A stretch of 64,000 nucleotides of DNA, from contig JBAIAA010000806.1 in NCBI GenBank assembly GCA_037893245.1, positions 124,001 to 188,000 on the forward strand, written 5' to 3'. Shown here in pieces: positions 22,765-36,095 of the stretch. Every line of letters begins with the position of its first letter. Position 1 is the first letter of the stretch. Source of the DNA: Crossaster papposus (Eukaryota > Echinodermata > Asteroidea > Velatida > Solasteridae). The notes beneath the pieces were generated by a model. It was not told the DNA's origin. It did no database searches and worked only from the letters and a program-made list of their open reading frames with translations. Position numbers and translations under genes: made by a program.

Positions 22765-24953
22765 TGGCGAATTTGAAACGCGTGTGTTTACGTTAACATT
22801 TTCAGAAAATCGAAATAAAATACTAACAAAGCATGCCCCGGGTCAAATTGCTAATTTTGCCATTCCTGGAGGCCCCCCTCTATCTCCTAACACCCAGCCC
22901 CTTCCCGGGGCATGCTTTCCTTCATGCCCTTATTTGTGGTCGGGGATTGTGTGCACAAACCTATGGCGAATTTGAAACGCGTGTGTTAACGTTAACATTT
23001 TCCGAAAATCGAAATAAAATACTAACAAAGCATGCCCCGGGTCAAATTGCTAATTTTGCCATTCCTGGAGGCCCCCCTCTATCTCCTAACACCCAGCCCC
23101 TTCCCGGGGCATACTTTCCTTCATGCCCTTATTTGTGGGCGGGGATTGTGTGCACAAACCTATGGCGAATTTGAAACGCGTGTGTTAACGTAAAAATTTT
23201 CAGAAAATCGAAATAAAATACTAACAAAGCATGCCCCGGGTCAAATTGCTAATTTTGCCATTCCTGGAGGCCCCCCTCTATCTCCTAACACCCAGCCCCT
23301 TCCCGGGGCATGCTTTCCATCATGCCCTTATTTGTGGGCGGGGATTGTGTGCACAAACCTATGGCGAATTTGAAACGCGTGTGTTAACGTTAAAATGTTC
23401 AGAAAATCGAAATAAAATACTAACAAAGCATGCCCCGGGTCAAATTGCTAATTTTGCCATTCCTGGAGGCCCCCCTCTATCTCCTAACACACAGCCCCTT
23501 CCCGGGGCATGCTTTCCTTCATGCCCTTATTTGTGGGCGGGGATTGTGTGCACAAACCTATGGCGAATTTGAAACGCGTGTGTTAACGTTAAAATTTTCA
23601 GAAAATCGAAATAAAATACTAACAAAGCATGCCCCGGGTCAAATTGCTAATTTTGCCATTCCTGGAGGCCCCCCTCTATCTCCTAACACCCAGCCCCTTC
23701 CCGGGGCATGCTTTCCTTCATGCCCTTATTTGTGGGCGGGGATTGTGTGCACAAACCTATGGCGAATTTGAAACGCGTGTGTTAACGTTAAAATGTTCAG
23801 AAAATCGAAATAAAATACTAACAAAGCATGCCCCGGGTCAAATTGCTAATTTTGCCATTCCTGGAGGCCCCCCTCTATCTCCTAACACCCAGCCCCTTCC
23901 CGGGGCATGCTTTCCTTCATGCCCTTATTTGTGGGCGGGGATTGTGTGCACAAACCTATGGCGAATTTGAAACGCGTGTGTTAACGTTAAAATGTTCAGA
24001 AAATCGAAATAAAATACTAACAAAGCATGCCCCGGGTCAAATTGCTAATTTTGCCATTCCTGGAGGCCCCCCTCTATCTCCTAACACCCAGCCCCTTCCC
24101 GGGGCATACTTTCCTTCATGCCCTTATTTGTGGGCGGGGATTGTGTGCACAAACCTATGGCGAATTTGAAACGCGTGTGTTAACGTAACAATTTTCAGAA
24201 AATCGAAATAAAATACTAACAAAGCATGCCCCGGGTCAAATTGCTAATTTTGCCATTCCTGGAGGCCCCCCTCTATCTCCTAACACCCAGCCCCTTCCCG
24301 GGGCATGCTTTCCATCATGCCCTTATTTGTGGGCGGGGATTGTGTGCACAAACCTATGGCGAATTTGAAACGCGTGTGTTAACGTTAAAATGTTCAGAAA
24401 ATCGAAATAAAATACTAACAAAGCATGCCCCGGGTCAAATTGCTAATTTTGCCATTCCTGGAGGCCCCCCTCTATCTCCTAACACACAGCCCCTTCCCGG
24501 GGCATGCTTTCCTTCATGCCCTTATTTGTGGGCGGGGATTGTGTGCACAAACCTATGGCGAATTTGAAACGCGTGTGTTAACGTTAAAATTTTCAGAAAA
24601 TCGAAATAAAATACTAACAAAGCACGCCCCGGGTCAAATTGCTAATTTTGCCATTCCTGGAGGCCCCCCTCTATCTCCTAACACCCAGCCCCTTCCCGGG
24701 GCATGCTTTCCTTCATTCCCTTATTTGTGGGCGGGGATTGTGTGCACAAACCTATGGCGAATTTGAAACGCGTGTGTTAACGTTAAAATGTTCAGAAAAT
24801 CGAAATAAAATACTAACAAAGCATGCCCCGGGTCAAATTGCTAATTTTGCCATTCCTGGAGGCCCCCCTCTATCTCCTAACACCCAGCCCCTTCCCGGGG
24901 CATGCTTTCCTTCATGCCCTTATTTGTGGGCGGTGATTGTGTGCACAAACCTA
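22765..24953. repeat. 11-monomer, 2,189-bp HOR, copy 1
   Basis: Eleven units, all exactly 199 bp, begin with GTGTGTTTACGTT and contain in order GGTCGGGG, GGGGCATACTT, ACGTAAAAA with TTCCATCATG, ACACACAGCC, a second GGGGCATACTT, a second TTCCATCATG, ACACACAGCC and GCACGCCCC with CATTCCC. The paired marks show an older 5+6 monomer substructure. Confidence 0.85.
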
Positions 24954-27142
24954 TGGCGAATTTGAAACGCGTGTGTTTACGTTAAAATTTTCAGAAAATC
25001 GAAATAAAATACTAACAAAGCATGCCCCGGGTCAAATTGCTAATTTTGCCATTCCTGGAGGCCCCCCTCTATCTCCTAACACCCAGCCCCTTCCCGGGGC
25101 ATGCTTTCCTTCATGCCCTTATTTGTGGTCGGGGATTGTGTGCACAAACCTATGGCGAATTTGAAACGCGTGTGTTAACGTTAACATTTTCAGAAAATCG
25201 AAATAAAATACTAACAAAGCATGCCCCGGGTCAAATTGCTAATTTTGCCATTCCTGGAGGCCCCCCTCTATCTCCTAACACCCAGCCCCTTCCCGGGGCA
25301 TACTTTCCTTCATGCCCTTATTTGTGGGCGGGGATTGTGTGCACAAACCTATGGCGAATTTGAAACGCGTGTGTTAACGTAAAAATTTTCAGAAAATCGA
25401 AATAAAATACTAACAAAGCATGCCCCGGGTCAAATTGCTAATTTTGCCATTCCTGGAGGCCCCCCTCTATCTCCTAACACCCAGCCCCTTCCCGGGGCAT
25501 GCTTTCCATCATGCCCTTATTTGTGGGCGGGGATTGTGTGCACAAACCTATGGCGAATTTGAAACGCGTGTGTTAACGTTAAAATGTTCAGAAAATCGAA
25601 ATAAAATACTAACAAAGCATGCCCCGGGTCAAATTGCTAATTTTGCCATTCCTGGAGGCCCCCCTCTATCTCCTAACACACAGCCCCTTCCCGGGGCATG
25701 CTTTCCTTCATGCCCTTATTTGTGGGCGGGGATTGTGTGCACAAACCTATGGCGAATTTGAAACGCGTGTGTTAACGTTAAAATTTTCAGAAAATCGAAA
25801 TAAAATACTAACAAAGCATGCCCCGGGTCAAATTGCTAATTTTGCCATTCCTGGAGGCCCCCCTCTATCTCCTAACACCCAGCCCCTTCCCGGGGCATGC
25901 TTTCCTTCATGCCCTTATTTGTGGGCGGGGATTGTGTGCACAAACCTATGGCGAATTTGAAACGCGTGTGTTAACGTTAAAATGTTCAGAAAATCGAAAT
26001 AAAATACTAACAAAGCATGCCCCGGGTCAAATTGCTAATTTTGCCATTCCTGGAGGCCCCCCTCTATCTCCTAACACCCAGCCCCTTCCCGGGGCATGCT
26101 TTCCTTCATGCCCTTATTTGTGGGCGGGGATTGTGTGCACAAACCTATGGCGAATTTGAAACGCGTGTGTTAACGTTAAAATGTTCAGAAAATCGAAATA
26201 AAATACTAACAAAGCATGCCCCGGGTCAAATTGCTAATTTTGCCATTCCTGGAGGCCCCCCTCTATCTCCTAACACCCAGCCCCTTCCCGGGGCATACTT
26301 TCCTTCATGCCCTTATTTGTGGGCGGGGATTGTGTGCACAAACCTATGGCGAATTTGAAACGCGTGTGTTAACGTAACAATTTTCAGAAAATCGAAATAA
26401 AATACTAACAAAGCATGCCCCGGGTCAAATTGCTAATTTTGCCATTCCTGGAGGCCCCCCTCTATCTCCTAACACCCAGCCCCTTCCCGGGGCATGCTTT
26501 CCATCATGCCCTTATTTGTGGGCGGGGATTGTGTGCACAAACCTATGGCGAATTTGAAACGCGTGTGTTAACGTTAAAATGTTCAGAAAATCGAAATAAA
26601 ATACTAACAAAGCATGCCCCGGGTCAAATTGCTAATTTTGCCATTCCTGGAGGCCCCCCTCTATCTCCTAACGCACAGCCCCTTCCCGGGGCATGCTTTC
26701 CTTCATGCCCTTATTTGTGGGCGGGGATTGTGTGCACAAACCTATGGCGAATTTGAAACGCGTGTGTTAACGTTAAAATTTTAAGAAAATCGAAATAAAA
26801 TACTAACAAAGCACGCCCCGGGTCAAATTGCTAATTTTGCCATTCCTGGAGGCCCCCCTCTATCTCCTAACACCCAGCCCCTTCCCGGGGCATGCTTTCC
26901 TTCATTCCCTTATTTGTGGGCGGGGATTGTGTGCACAAACCTATGGCGAATTTGAAACGCGTGTGTTAACGTTAAAATGTTCAGAAAATCGAAATAAAAT
27001 ACTAACAAAGCATGCCCCGGGTCAAATTGCTAATTTTGCCATTCCTGGAGGCCCCCCTCTATCTCCTAACACCCAGCCCCTTCCCGGGGCATGCTTTCCT
27101 TCATGCCCTTATTTGTGGGCGGGGATTGTGTGCACAAACCTA
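24954..27142. repeat. 11-monomer, 2,189-bp HOR, copy 2
   Basis: This is the same ordered marks at a shift of 2,189 bp. Private changes include ACGCACAGCC near 26672 and TTTTAAG near 26782. Confidence 0.85.
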
Positions 27143-28734
27143 TGGCGCATTTGAAACGCGTGTGTTAACGTTAAAATTTTCAGAAAATCGAAATAAAATA
27201 CTAACAAAGCACTCCCCGGGTCAAATTGCTAATTTTGCCATTCCTGGAGGCCCCCCTCTATCTCCTAACACCCAGCCCCTTCCCGGGGCATGCTTTCCTT
27301 CATTCCCTTATTTGTGGGCGGGGATTGTGTGCACAAACCTATGGCGAATTTGAAACGCGTGTGTTAACGTTAAAATGTTCAGAAAATCGAAATAAAATAC
27401 TAACAAAGCATGCCCCGGGTCAAATTGCTAATTTTGCCATTCCTGGAGGCCCCCCTCTATCTCCTAACACCCAGCCCCTTCCCGGGGCATGCTTTCCTTC
27501 ATGCCCTTATTTGTGGGCGGGGATTGTGTGCACAAACCTATGGCGAATTTGAAACGCGTGTGTTAACGTTAAAATGTTCAGAAAATCGAAATAAAATACT
27601 AACAAAGCATGCCCCGGGTCAAATTGCTAATTTTGCCATTCCTGGAGGCCCCCCTCTATCTCCTAACACCCAGCCCCTTCCCGGGGCATGCTTTCCTTCA
27701 TGCCCTTATTTGTGGGCGGGGATTGTGTGCACAAACCTATGGCGAATTTGAAACGCGTGTGTTAACGTTAAAATGTTCAGAAAATCGAAATAAAATACTA
27801 ACAAAGCATGCCCCGGGTCAAATTGCTAATTTTGCCATTCCTGGAGGCCCCCCTCTATCTCCTAACACCCAGCCCCTTCCCGGGGCATACTTTCCTTCAT
27901 GCCCTTATTTGTGGGCGGGGATTGTGTGCACAAACCTATGGCGAATTTGAAACGCGTGTGTTAACGTAACAATTTTCAGAAAATCGAAATAAAATACTAA
28001 CAAAGCATGCCCCGGGTCAAATTGCTAATTTTGCCATTCCTGGAGGCCCCCCTCTATCTCCTAACACCCAGCCCCTTCCCGGGGCATGCTTTCCATCATG
28101 CCCTTATTTGTGGGCGGGGATTGTGTGCACAAACCTATGGCGAATTTGAAACGCGTGTGTTAACGTTAAAATGTTCAGAAAATCGAAATAAAATACTAAC
28201 AAAGCATGCCCCGGGTCAAATTGCTAATTTTGCCATTCCTGGAGGCCCCCCTCTATCTCCTAACACACAGCCCCTTCCCGGGGCATGCTTTCCTTCATGC
28301 CCTTATTTGTGGGCGGGGATTGTGTGCACAAACCTATGGCGAATTTGAAACGCGTGTGTTAACGTTAAAATTTTCAGAAAATCGAAATAAAATACTAACA
28401 AAGCACGCCCCGGGTCAAATTGCTAATTTTGCCATTCCTGGAGGCCCCCCTCTATCTCCTAACACCCAGCCCCTTCCCGGGGCATGCTTTCCTTCATTCC
28501 CTTATTTGTGGGCGGGGATTGTGTGCACAAACCTATGGCGAATTTGAAACGCGTGTGTTAACGTTAAAATGTTCAGAAAATCGAAATAAAATACTAACAA
28601 AGCATGCCCCGGGTCAAATTGCTAATTTTGCCATTCCTGGAGGCCCCCCTCTATCTCCTAACACCCAGCCCCTTCCCGGGGCATGCTTTCCTTCATGCCC
28701 TTATTTGTGGGCGGTGATTGTGTGCACAAACCTA
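27143..28734. repeat. Register-shifted 8-monomer insert of the 11-mer HOR
   Basis: Eight units reproduce the tail of the 11-mer. Because of this insert, 23760-27142 matches 27541-30923 at 3,781 bp (19 monomers) instead of a multiple of 11. The first unit has GCACTCCCC, a derivative of the GCACGCCCC class. Unequal exchange between 11-mers offset by three units explains it. Confidence 0.8.
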
Positions 28735-30923
28735 TGGCGAATTTGAAACGCGTGTGTTTACGTTAAAATTTTCAGAAAATCGAAATAAAATACTAACAAA
28801 GCATGCCCCGGGTCAAATTGCTAATTTTGCCATTCCTGGAGGCCCCCCTCTATCTCCTAACACCCAGCCCCTTCCCGGGGCATGCTTTCCTTCATGCCCT
28901 TATTTGTGGTCGGGGATTGTGTGCACAAACCTATGGCGAATTTGAAACGCGTGTGTTAACGTTAACATTTTCAGAAAATCGAAATAAAATACTAACAAAG
29001 CATGCCCCGGGTCAAATTGCTAATTTTGCCATTCCTGGAGGCCCCCCTCTATCTCCTAACACCCAGCCCCTTCCCGGGGCATACTTTCCTTCATGCCCTT
29101 ATTTGTGGGCGGGGATTGTGTGCACAAACCTATGGCGAATTTGAAACGCGTGTGTTAACGTAAAAATTTTCAGAAAATCGAAATAAAATACTAACAAAGC
29201 ATGCCCCGGGTCAAATTGCTAATTTTGCCATTCCTGGAGGCCCCCCTCTATCTCCTAACACCCAGCCCCTTCCCGGGGCATGCTTTCCATCATGCCCTTA
29301 TTTGTGGGCGGGGATTGTGTGCACAAACCTATGGCGAATTTGAAACGCGTGTGTTAACGTTAAAATGTTCAGAAAATCGAAATAAAATACTAACAAAGCA
29401 TGCCCCGGGTCAAATTGCTAATTTTGCCATTCCTGGAGGCCCCCCTCTATCTCCTAACACACAGCCCCTTCCCGGGGCATGCTTTCCTTCATGCCCTTAT
29501 TTGTGGGCGGGGATTGTGTGCACAAACCTATGGCGAATTTGAAACGCGTGTGTTAACGTTAAAATTTTCAGAAAATCGAAATAAAATACTAACAAAGCAT
29601 GCCCCGGGTCAAATTGCTAATTTTGCCATTCCTGGAGGCCCCCCTCTATCTCCTAACACCCAGCCCCTTCCCGGGGCATGCTTTCCTTCATGCCCTTATT
29701 TGTGGGCGGGGATTGTGTGCACAAACCTATGGCGAATTTGAAACGCGTGTGTTAACGTTAAAATGTTCAGAAAATCGAAATAAAATACTAACAAAGCATG
29801 CCCCGGGTCAAATTGCTAATTTTGCCATTCCTGGAGGCCCCCCTCTATCTCCTAACACCCAGCCCCTTCCCGGGGCATGCTTTCCTTCATGCCCTTATTT
29901 GTGGGCGGGGATTGTGTGCACAAACCTATGGCGAATTTGAAACGCGTGTGTTAACGTTAAAATGTTCAGAAAATCGAAATAAAATACTAACAAAGCATGC
30001 CCCGGGTCAAATTGCTAATTTTGCCATTCCTGGAGGCCCCCCTCTATCTCCTAACACCCAGCCCCTTCCCGGGGCATACTTTCCTTCATGCCCTTATTTG
30101 TGGGCGGGGATTGTGTGCACAAACCTATGGCGAATTTGAAACGCGTGTGTTAACGTAACAATTTTCAGAAAATCGAAATAAAATACTAACAAAGCATGCC
30201 CCGGGTCAAATTGCTAATTTTGCCATTCCTGGAGGCCCCCCTCTATCTCCTAACACCCAGCCCCTTCCCGGGGCATGCTTTCCATCATGCCCTTATTTGT
30301 GGGCGGGGATTGTGTGCACAAACCTATGGCGAATTTGAAACGCGTGTGTTAACGTTAAAATGTTCAGAAAATCGAAATAAAATACTAACAAAGCATGCCC
30401 CGGGTCAAATTGCTAATTTTGCCATTCCTGGAGGCCCCCCTCTATCTCCTAACACACAGCCCCTTCCCGGGGCATGCTTTCTTTCATGCCCTTATTTGTG
30501 GGCGGGGATTGTGTGCACAAACCTATGGCGAATTTGAAACGCGTGTGTTAACGTTAAAATTTTCAGAAAATCGAAATAAAATACTAACAAAGCACGCCCC
30601 GGGTCAAATTGCTAATTTTGCCATTCCTGGAGGCCCCCCTCTATCTCCTAACACCCAGCCCCTTCCCGGGGCATGCTTTCCTTCATTCCCTTATTTGTGG
30701 GCGGGGATTGTGTGCACAAACCTATGGCGAATTTGAAACGCGTGTGTTAACGTTAAAATGTTCAGAAAATCGAAATAAAATACTAACAAAGCATGCCCCG
30801 GGTCAAATTGCTAATTTTGCCATTCCTGGAGGCCCCCCTCTATCTCCTAACACCCAGCCCCTTCCCGGGGCATGCTTTCCTTCATGCCCTTATTTGTGGG
30901 CGGGGATTGTGTGCACAAACCTA
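28735..30923. repeat. 11-monomer, 2,189-bp HOR, copy 3
   Basis: This copy is near-identical to 24954-27142 at 3,781 bp. The differences I noticed are few: ACACACAGCC here, TTTTCAG here, and GCTTTCTTTCATG near 30480. Confidence 0.85.
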
Positions 30924-32315
30924 TGGCGAATTTGAAACGCGTGTGTTAACGTTAAAATGTTCAGAAAATCGAAATAAAATACTAACAAAGCATGCCCCGG
31001 GTCAAATTGCTAATGTTGCCATTCCTGGAGGCCCCCCTCTATCTCCTAACACCCAGCCCCTTCCCGGGGCATGCTTTCCTTCATGCCCTTATTTGTGGGC
31101 GTGGATTGTGTGCACAAACCTATGGCGAATTTGAAACGCGTGTGTTAACGTTAAAATTTTCAGAAAATCGAAATAAAATACTAACAAAGCATGCCCCGGG
31201 TCAAATTGCTAATTTTGCCATTCCTGGAGGCCCCCCTCTATCTCCTAACACCCAGCCCCTTCCCGGGGCATGCTTTCCTTCATGCCCTTATTTGTGGGCG
31301 GGGATTGTGTGCACAAACCTATGGCGAATTTGAAACGCGTGTGTTAACGTTAACATTTTCAGAAAATCGAAATAAAATACTAACAAAGCATGCCCCGGGT
31401 CAAATTGCTAATTTTGCCATTCCGGGAGGCCCCCCCTGTATCTCCTAACACCCAGCCCCTTCCCGGGCATGCTTTCCTTCATGCCCTTATTTGTGGGCGG
31501 GTATTGTGTGCACAAACCTATGGCGAATTTGAAACACGTGTGTTAACGTTAAAATTTTCAGAAAATCGAAATAAAATACTAACAAAGCATGCCCCGGGTC
31601 AAATTGCTAATTTTGCCATTCCTGGAGGCCCCCCTCTATCTCCTAACACCCAGCCCCTTCCCGGGGCATGCTTTCCTTCATGCCCTTATTTGTGGGCGGG
31701 GATTGTGTGCACAAACCTATGGCGAATTTGAAACGCGTGTGTTAACGTTAAAATGTTCAGAAAATCGAAATAAAATACTAACAAAGCATGCCCTGGGTCA
31801 AATTGCTAATTTTGCCATTCCTGGAGACCCCCCTCTATCTCCTAACACCCAGCCCCTTCCCGGGGCATGCTTTCCTTCATGCCCTTATTTGTGGTCGGGG
31901 ATTGTGTGCACAAACCTATGGCGAATTTGAAACGCGTGTGTTAACGTTAACATTTTCAGAAAATCGAAATAAAATACTAACAAAGCATGCCCCGGGTCAA
32001 ATTGCTAATTTTGCCATTCCTGGAGGCCCCCCTCTATCTCCTAACACCCAGCCCCTTCCCGGGGCATGCTTTCCTTCATGCCCTTATTTGTGGGCGGGGA
32101 TTGTGTGCACAAACCTATGGCGAATTTGAAACGCGTGTGTTAACGTTAAAATTTTCAGAAAATCGAAATAAAATACTAACAAAGCATGCCCCGGGTCAAA
32201 TTGCTAATTTTGCCATTCCTGGAGGCCCCCCTCTATCTCCTAACACCCAGCCCCTTCCCGGGCATGCTTTCCTTCATGCCCTTATTTGTGGGCGGGGATT
32301 GTGTGCACAAACCTA

Positions 32316-33907
32316 TGGCGAATTTGAAACGCGTGTGTTAACGTTAAAATTTTCAGAAAATCGAAATAAAATACTAACAAAGCATGCCCCGGGTCAAATT
32401 GCTAATTTTGCCATTCCTGGAGGCCCCCCTCTATCTCCTAACACCTAGCCCCTTCCCGGGGCATGCTTTCCTTCATGCCCTTATCTGTGGGCGGGGATTG
32501 TGTGCACAAACCTATGGCGAATTTGAAACGCGTGTGTTAACGTTAACATTTTCAGAAAATCGAAATAAAATACTAACAAAGCATGCCCCGGGTCAAATTG
32601 CTAATTTTGCCATTCCTGGAGGCCCCCCTCTATCTCCTAACACCCAGCCCCTTACCGGGGCATGCTTTCCTTCATGCCCTTATTTGTGGGCGGGGATTGT
32701 GTGCACAAACCTATGGCGAATTTGAAACGCGTGTGTTAACGTTAACATTTTCAGAAAATCGAAATAAAATGCTAACAAAGCATGCCCCGGGTCAAATTGC
32801 TAATTTTGCCATTCCTGGAGGTCCCCCTCTATCTCCTAACACCCAGCCCCTTCCCGGGGCATGCTTTCCTTCATGCCCTTATTTGTGGGCGGGGATTGTG
32901 TGCACAAACCTATGGCGAATTTGAAACGCGTGTGTTAACGTTAAAATTTTCAGAAAATCGAAATAAAATACTAACAAAGCATGCCCCGGGTCAAATTGCA
33001 AATTTTGCCATTCCTGGAGGCCCCCCTCTATCTCCTAACACCCAGCCCCTTCCCGGGGCATGCTTTCCTTCATGCCCTTATTTGTGGGCGGGGATTGTGT
33101 GCACAAACCTATGGCGAATTTGAAACGCGTGTGTTAACGTTAAAATTTTCAGAAAATCGAAATAAAATACTAACAAAGCATGCCCCGGGTCAAATTGCTA
33201 ATTTTGCCATTCCTGGAGGCCCCCCTCTATCTCCTAACACCTAGCCCCTTCCCGGGGCATGCTTTCCTTCATGCCCTTATCTGTGGGCGGGGATTGTGTG
33301 CACAAACCTATGGCGAATTTGAAACGCGTGTGTTAACGTTAACATTTTCAGAAAATCGAAATAAAATACTAACAAAGCATGCCCCGGGTCAAATTGCTAA
33401 TTTTGCCATTCCTGGAGGCCCCCCTCTATCTCCTAACACCCAGCCCCTTACCGGGGCATGCTTTCCTTCATGCCCTTATTTGTGGGCGGGGATTGTGTGC
33501 ACAAACCTATGGCGAATTTGAAACGCGTGTGTTAACGTTAACATTTTTAGAAAATCGAAATAAAATGCTAACAAAGCATGCCCCGGGTCAAATTGCTAAT
33601 TTTGCCATTCCTGGAGGTCCCCCTCTATCTCCTAACACCCAGCCCCTTCCCGGGGCATGCTTTCCTTCATGCCCTTATTTGTGGGCGGGGATTGTGTGCA
33701 CAAACCTATGGCGAATTTGAAACGCGTGTGTTAACGTTAAAATTTTCAGAAAATCGAAATAAAATACTAACAAAGCATGCCCCGGGTCAAATTGCAAATT
33801 TTGCCATTCCTGGAGGCCCCCCTCTATCTCCTAACACCCAGCCCCTTCCCGGGGCATGCTTTCCTTCATGCACTTATTTGTGGGCGGGGATTGTGTGCAC
33901 AAACCTA
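32316..33907. repeat. 796-bp four-monomer duplication
   Basis: Units 32316-33111 and 33112-33907 share in order ACACCTAGCC with TTATCTGTGG, then CCCCTTACCGGGG, then AAATGCTAAC with GGAGGTCCCC, then GCAAATTTTG. One private change is TTTTTAG in place of TTTTCAG near 33545. Confidence 0.85.
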
Positions 33908-35896
33908 TGGCGAATTTGAAACGCGTGTGTTAACGTTAACATTTTCAGAAAATCGAAATAAAATACTAACAAAGCATGCCCCGGGTCAAATTGCTAATTT
34001 TGCCATTCCTGGAGGCCCCCCTCTATCTCCTAACACCCAGCCCCTTCCCGGGGCATGCTTTCCTTCATGCCCTTATTTGTGGGCGGGGATTGTGTGCACA
34101 AACCTATGACGAATTTGAAACGCGTGTGTTAACGTTAAAATGTTCAGAAAATCGAAATAAAATACTAACAAAGCATGCCCCGGGTCAAATTGCTAATTTT
34201 GCCATTCCTGGAGGCCCCCCTCTATCTCCTAACATCCAGCCCCTTCCCGGGGCATGCTTTCCTTCATGCCCTTATTTGTGGGCGGGGATTGTGTGCACAA
34301 ACCTATGGCGAATTTGAAACGCGTGTGTTAACGTTAACAGTTTCAGAAAATCGAAATAAAATACTAACAAAGCATGCCCCGGGTCAAATTGCTAATATTG
34401 CCATTCCTGGAGGCCCCCCTCTATCTCCTAACACCCAGCCCCTTCCCGGGGCATGCTTTCCTTCATTCCCTTATTTGTGGGCGGGGATTGTGTGCACAAA
34501 CCTATGGCGAATTTGAAACGCGTGTGTTAACGTTAACATTTTCAGAAAATCGAAGTAAAATACTAACAAAGCATGCCCCGGGTCAAATTGCTAATTTTGC
34601 CATTCCTGGAGGCCCCCCTCTATCTCCTAACACCCAGCCCCTTCCCGGGGCAGGCTTTCCTTCATGCCCTTATTTGTGGGCGGGGATTGTGTGCACAAAC
34701 CTATGGCGAATTTGAAACGCGTGTGTTAACGTTAAAATGTTCAGAAAATCGAAATAAAATACTAACAAAGCATGCCCCGGGTCAAATTGCTAATTTTGCC
34801 ATTCCTGGAGGCCCCCCTCTATCTCCTAACACCCAGCCCCTTCCCGGGGCATGCTTTCCTTCATGCCCTTATTTGTGGGCGGGGATTGTGTGCACAAACC
34901 TATGGCGAATTTGAAACGCGTGTGTTAACGTTAAAATGTTCAGAAAATCGAAATAAAATACTAACAAAGCATGCCCCGGGTCAAATTGCTAATTTTGCCA
35001 TTCCTGGAGGCCCCCCTCTATCTCCTAACACCCAGCCCCTTCCCGGGGCATGCTTTCCTTCATGCCCTTATTTGTGGGCGTGGATTGTGTGCACAAACCT
35101 ATGGCGAATTTGAAACGCGTGTGTTAACGTTAAAATTCTCAGAAAATCGAAATAAAATACTAACAAAACATGCCCCGGGTCAAATTGCTAAATTTGCCAT
35201 TCATGGAGGCCCCCCTCTATCTCCTAACACCCAGCCCCTTCCCGGGGCATGTTTTCCTTCATGCCCTTATTTGTGGGCGGGGATTGTGTGCACAAACCTA
35301 TGGCGAATTTGAAACGCGCGTGTTAACGTTAACATTTTCAGAAAATCGAAATAAAATACTAACAAAGCATGCCCCGGGTCAAATTGCTAATTTTGCCATT
35401 CCTGGAGGCCCCCCTCTATCTCCTAACACCCAGCCCCTTCCCGGGGCATGCTTTCCTTAATGCCCTTATTTGTGGGCGGGGATTGTGTGCACAAACCTAT
35501 GGCGAATTTGAAACGCGTGTGTTAACGTTAACATTTTCAGAAAATCGAAATAAAATACTAACAAAGCATGCCTCGGGTCAAATTGCTAATTTTGCCATTC
35601 CTGGAGGCCCCCTCTATCTCCTAACACCCAGCCCCTTCCCGGGGCATGCTTTCCTTCATGCCCTTATTTGTGGGCGGGGATTGTGTGCACAAACCTATGG
35701 CGAATTTGAAACGCGCGTGTTAACGTTAACATTTTCAGAAAATCGAAATAAAATACTAACAAAGCATGCCCCGGGTCAAATTGCAAATTTTGCCATTCCT
35801 GGAGGCCCCCCTCTATCTCCTAACACCCAGCCCCTTCCCGGGGCATGCTTTCCTTCATGCCCTTATTTGTGGGCGGGGATTGTGTGCACAAACCTA

Positions 35897-36095
35897 TGGC
35901 GAATTTGAAACGCGTGTGTTAACGTAACAATTTTCTGAAAATCGAAATAAAATATTAACAAAGAATGCCACGGGTCAAATTGCTAATTTTGCCATTCCTG
36001 GAGGCCCCCCTCTGTCTCCTAACACCCAGCCCCTTCCCGGGGCATGCTTTCCTTCATGCCCTTATTTGTGGGCGGGGATTGTGTGCACAAACCTG
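35897..36095 (+). repeat. Most diverged monomer
   Basis: Against the reference this unit has about seven or eight substitutions, including ACGTAACAA, TTTTCTG, ATATTAAC, AAAGAATGCC, CCACGGG, CTGTCTCC and CCTGTGGCG at the end. It lies immediately before the 8/13/15-mer HOR domain. The altered AAAGAATGCCACGGG destroys the left arm of the inverted repeat. Confidence 0.75.

Larger units (their letters stand above)
30924..36095. repeat. Mixed-monomer domain between two HOR domains
   Basis: Twenty-six units have no dominant higher-order period apart from an internal 796-bp duplication. The unit from 31322 has CCGGGAGG, C7, CTGTATC and a lost G in CCCGGGG. The unit from 32118 also lacks one G there. 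The domain ends with the most diverged unit of the window. There is only satellite here. Confidence 0.8.

Noticed and set aside
31535..31540. E-box CACGTG
   Set aside because: It is a single chance substitution in the ACGCGT site of one unit (31521-31719), with no sign of amplification.
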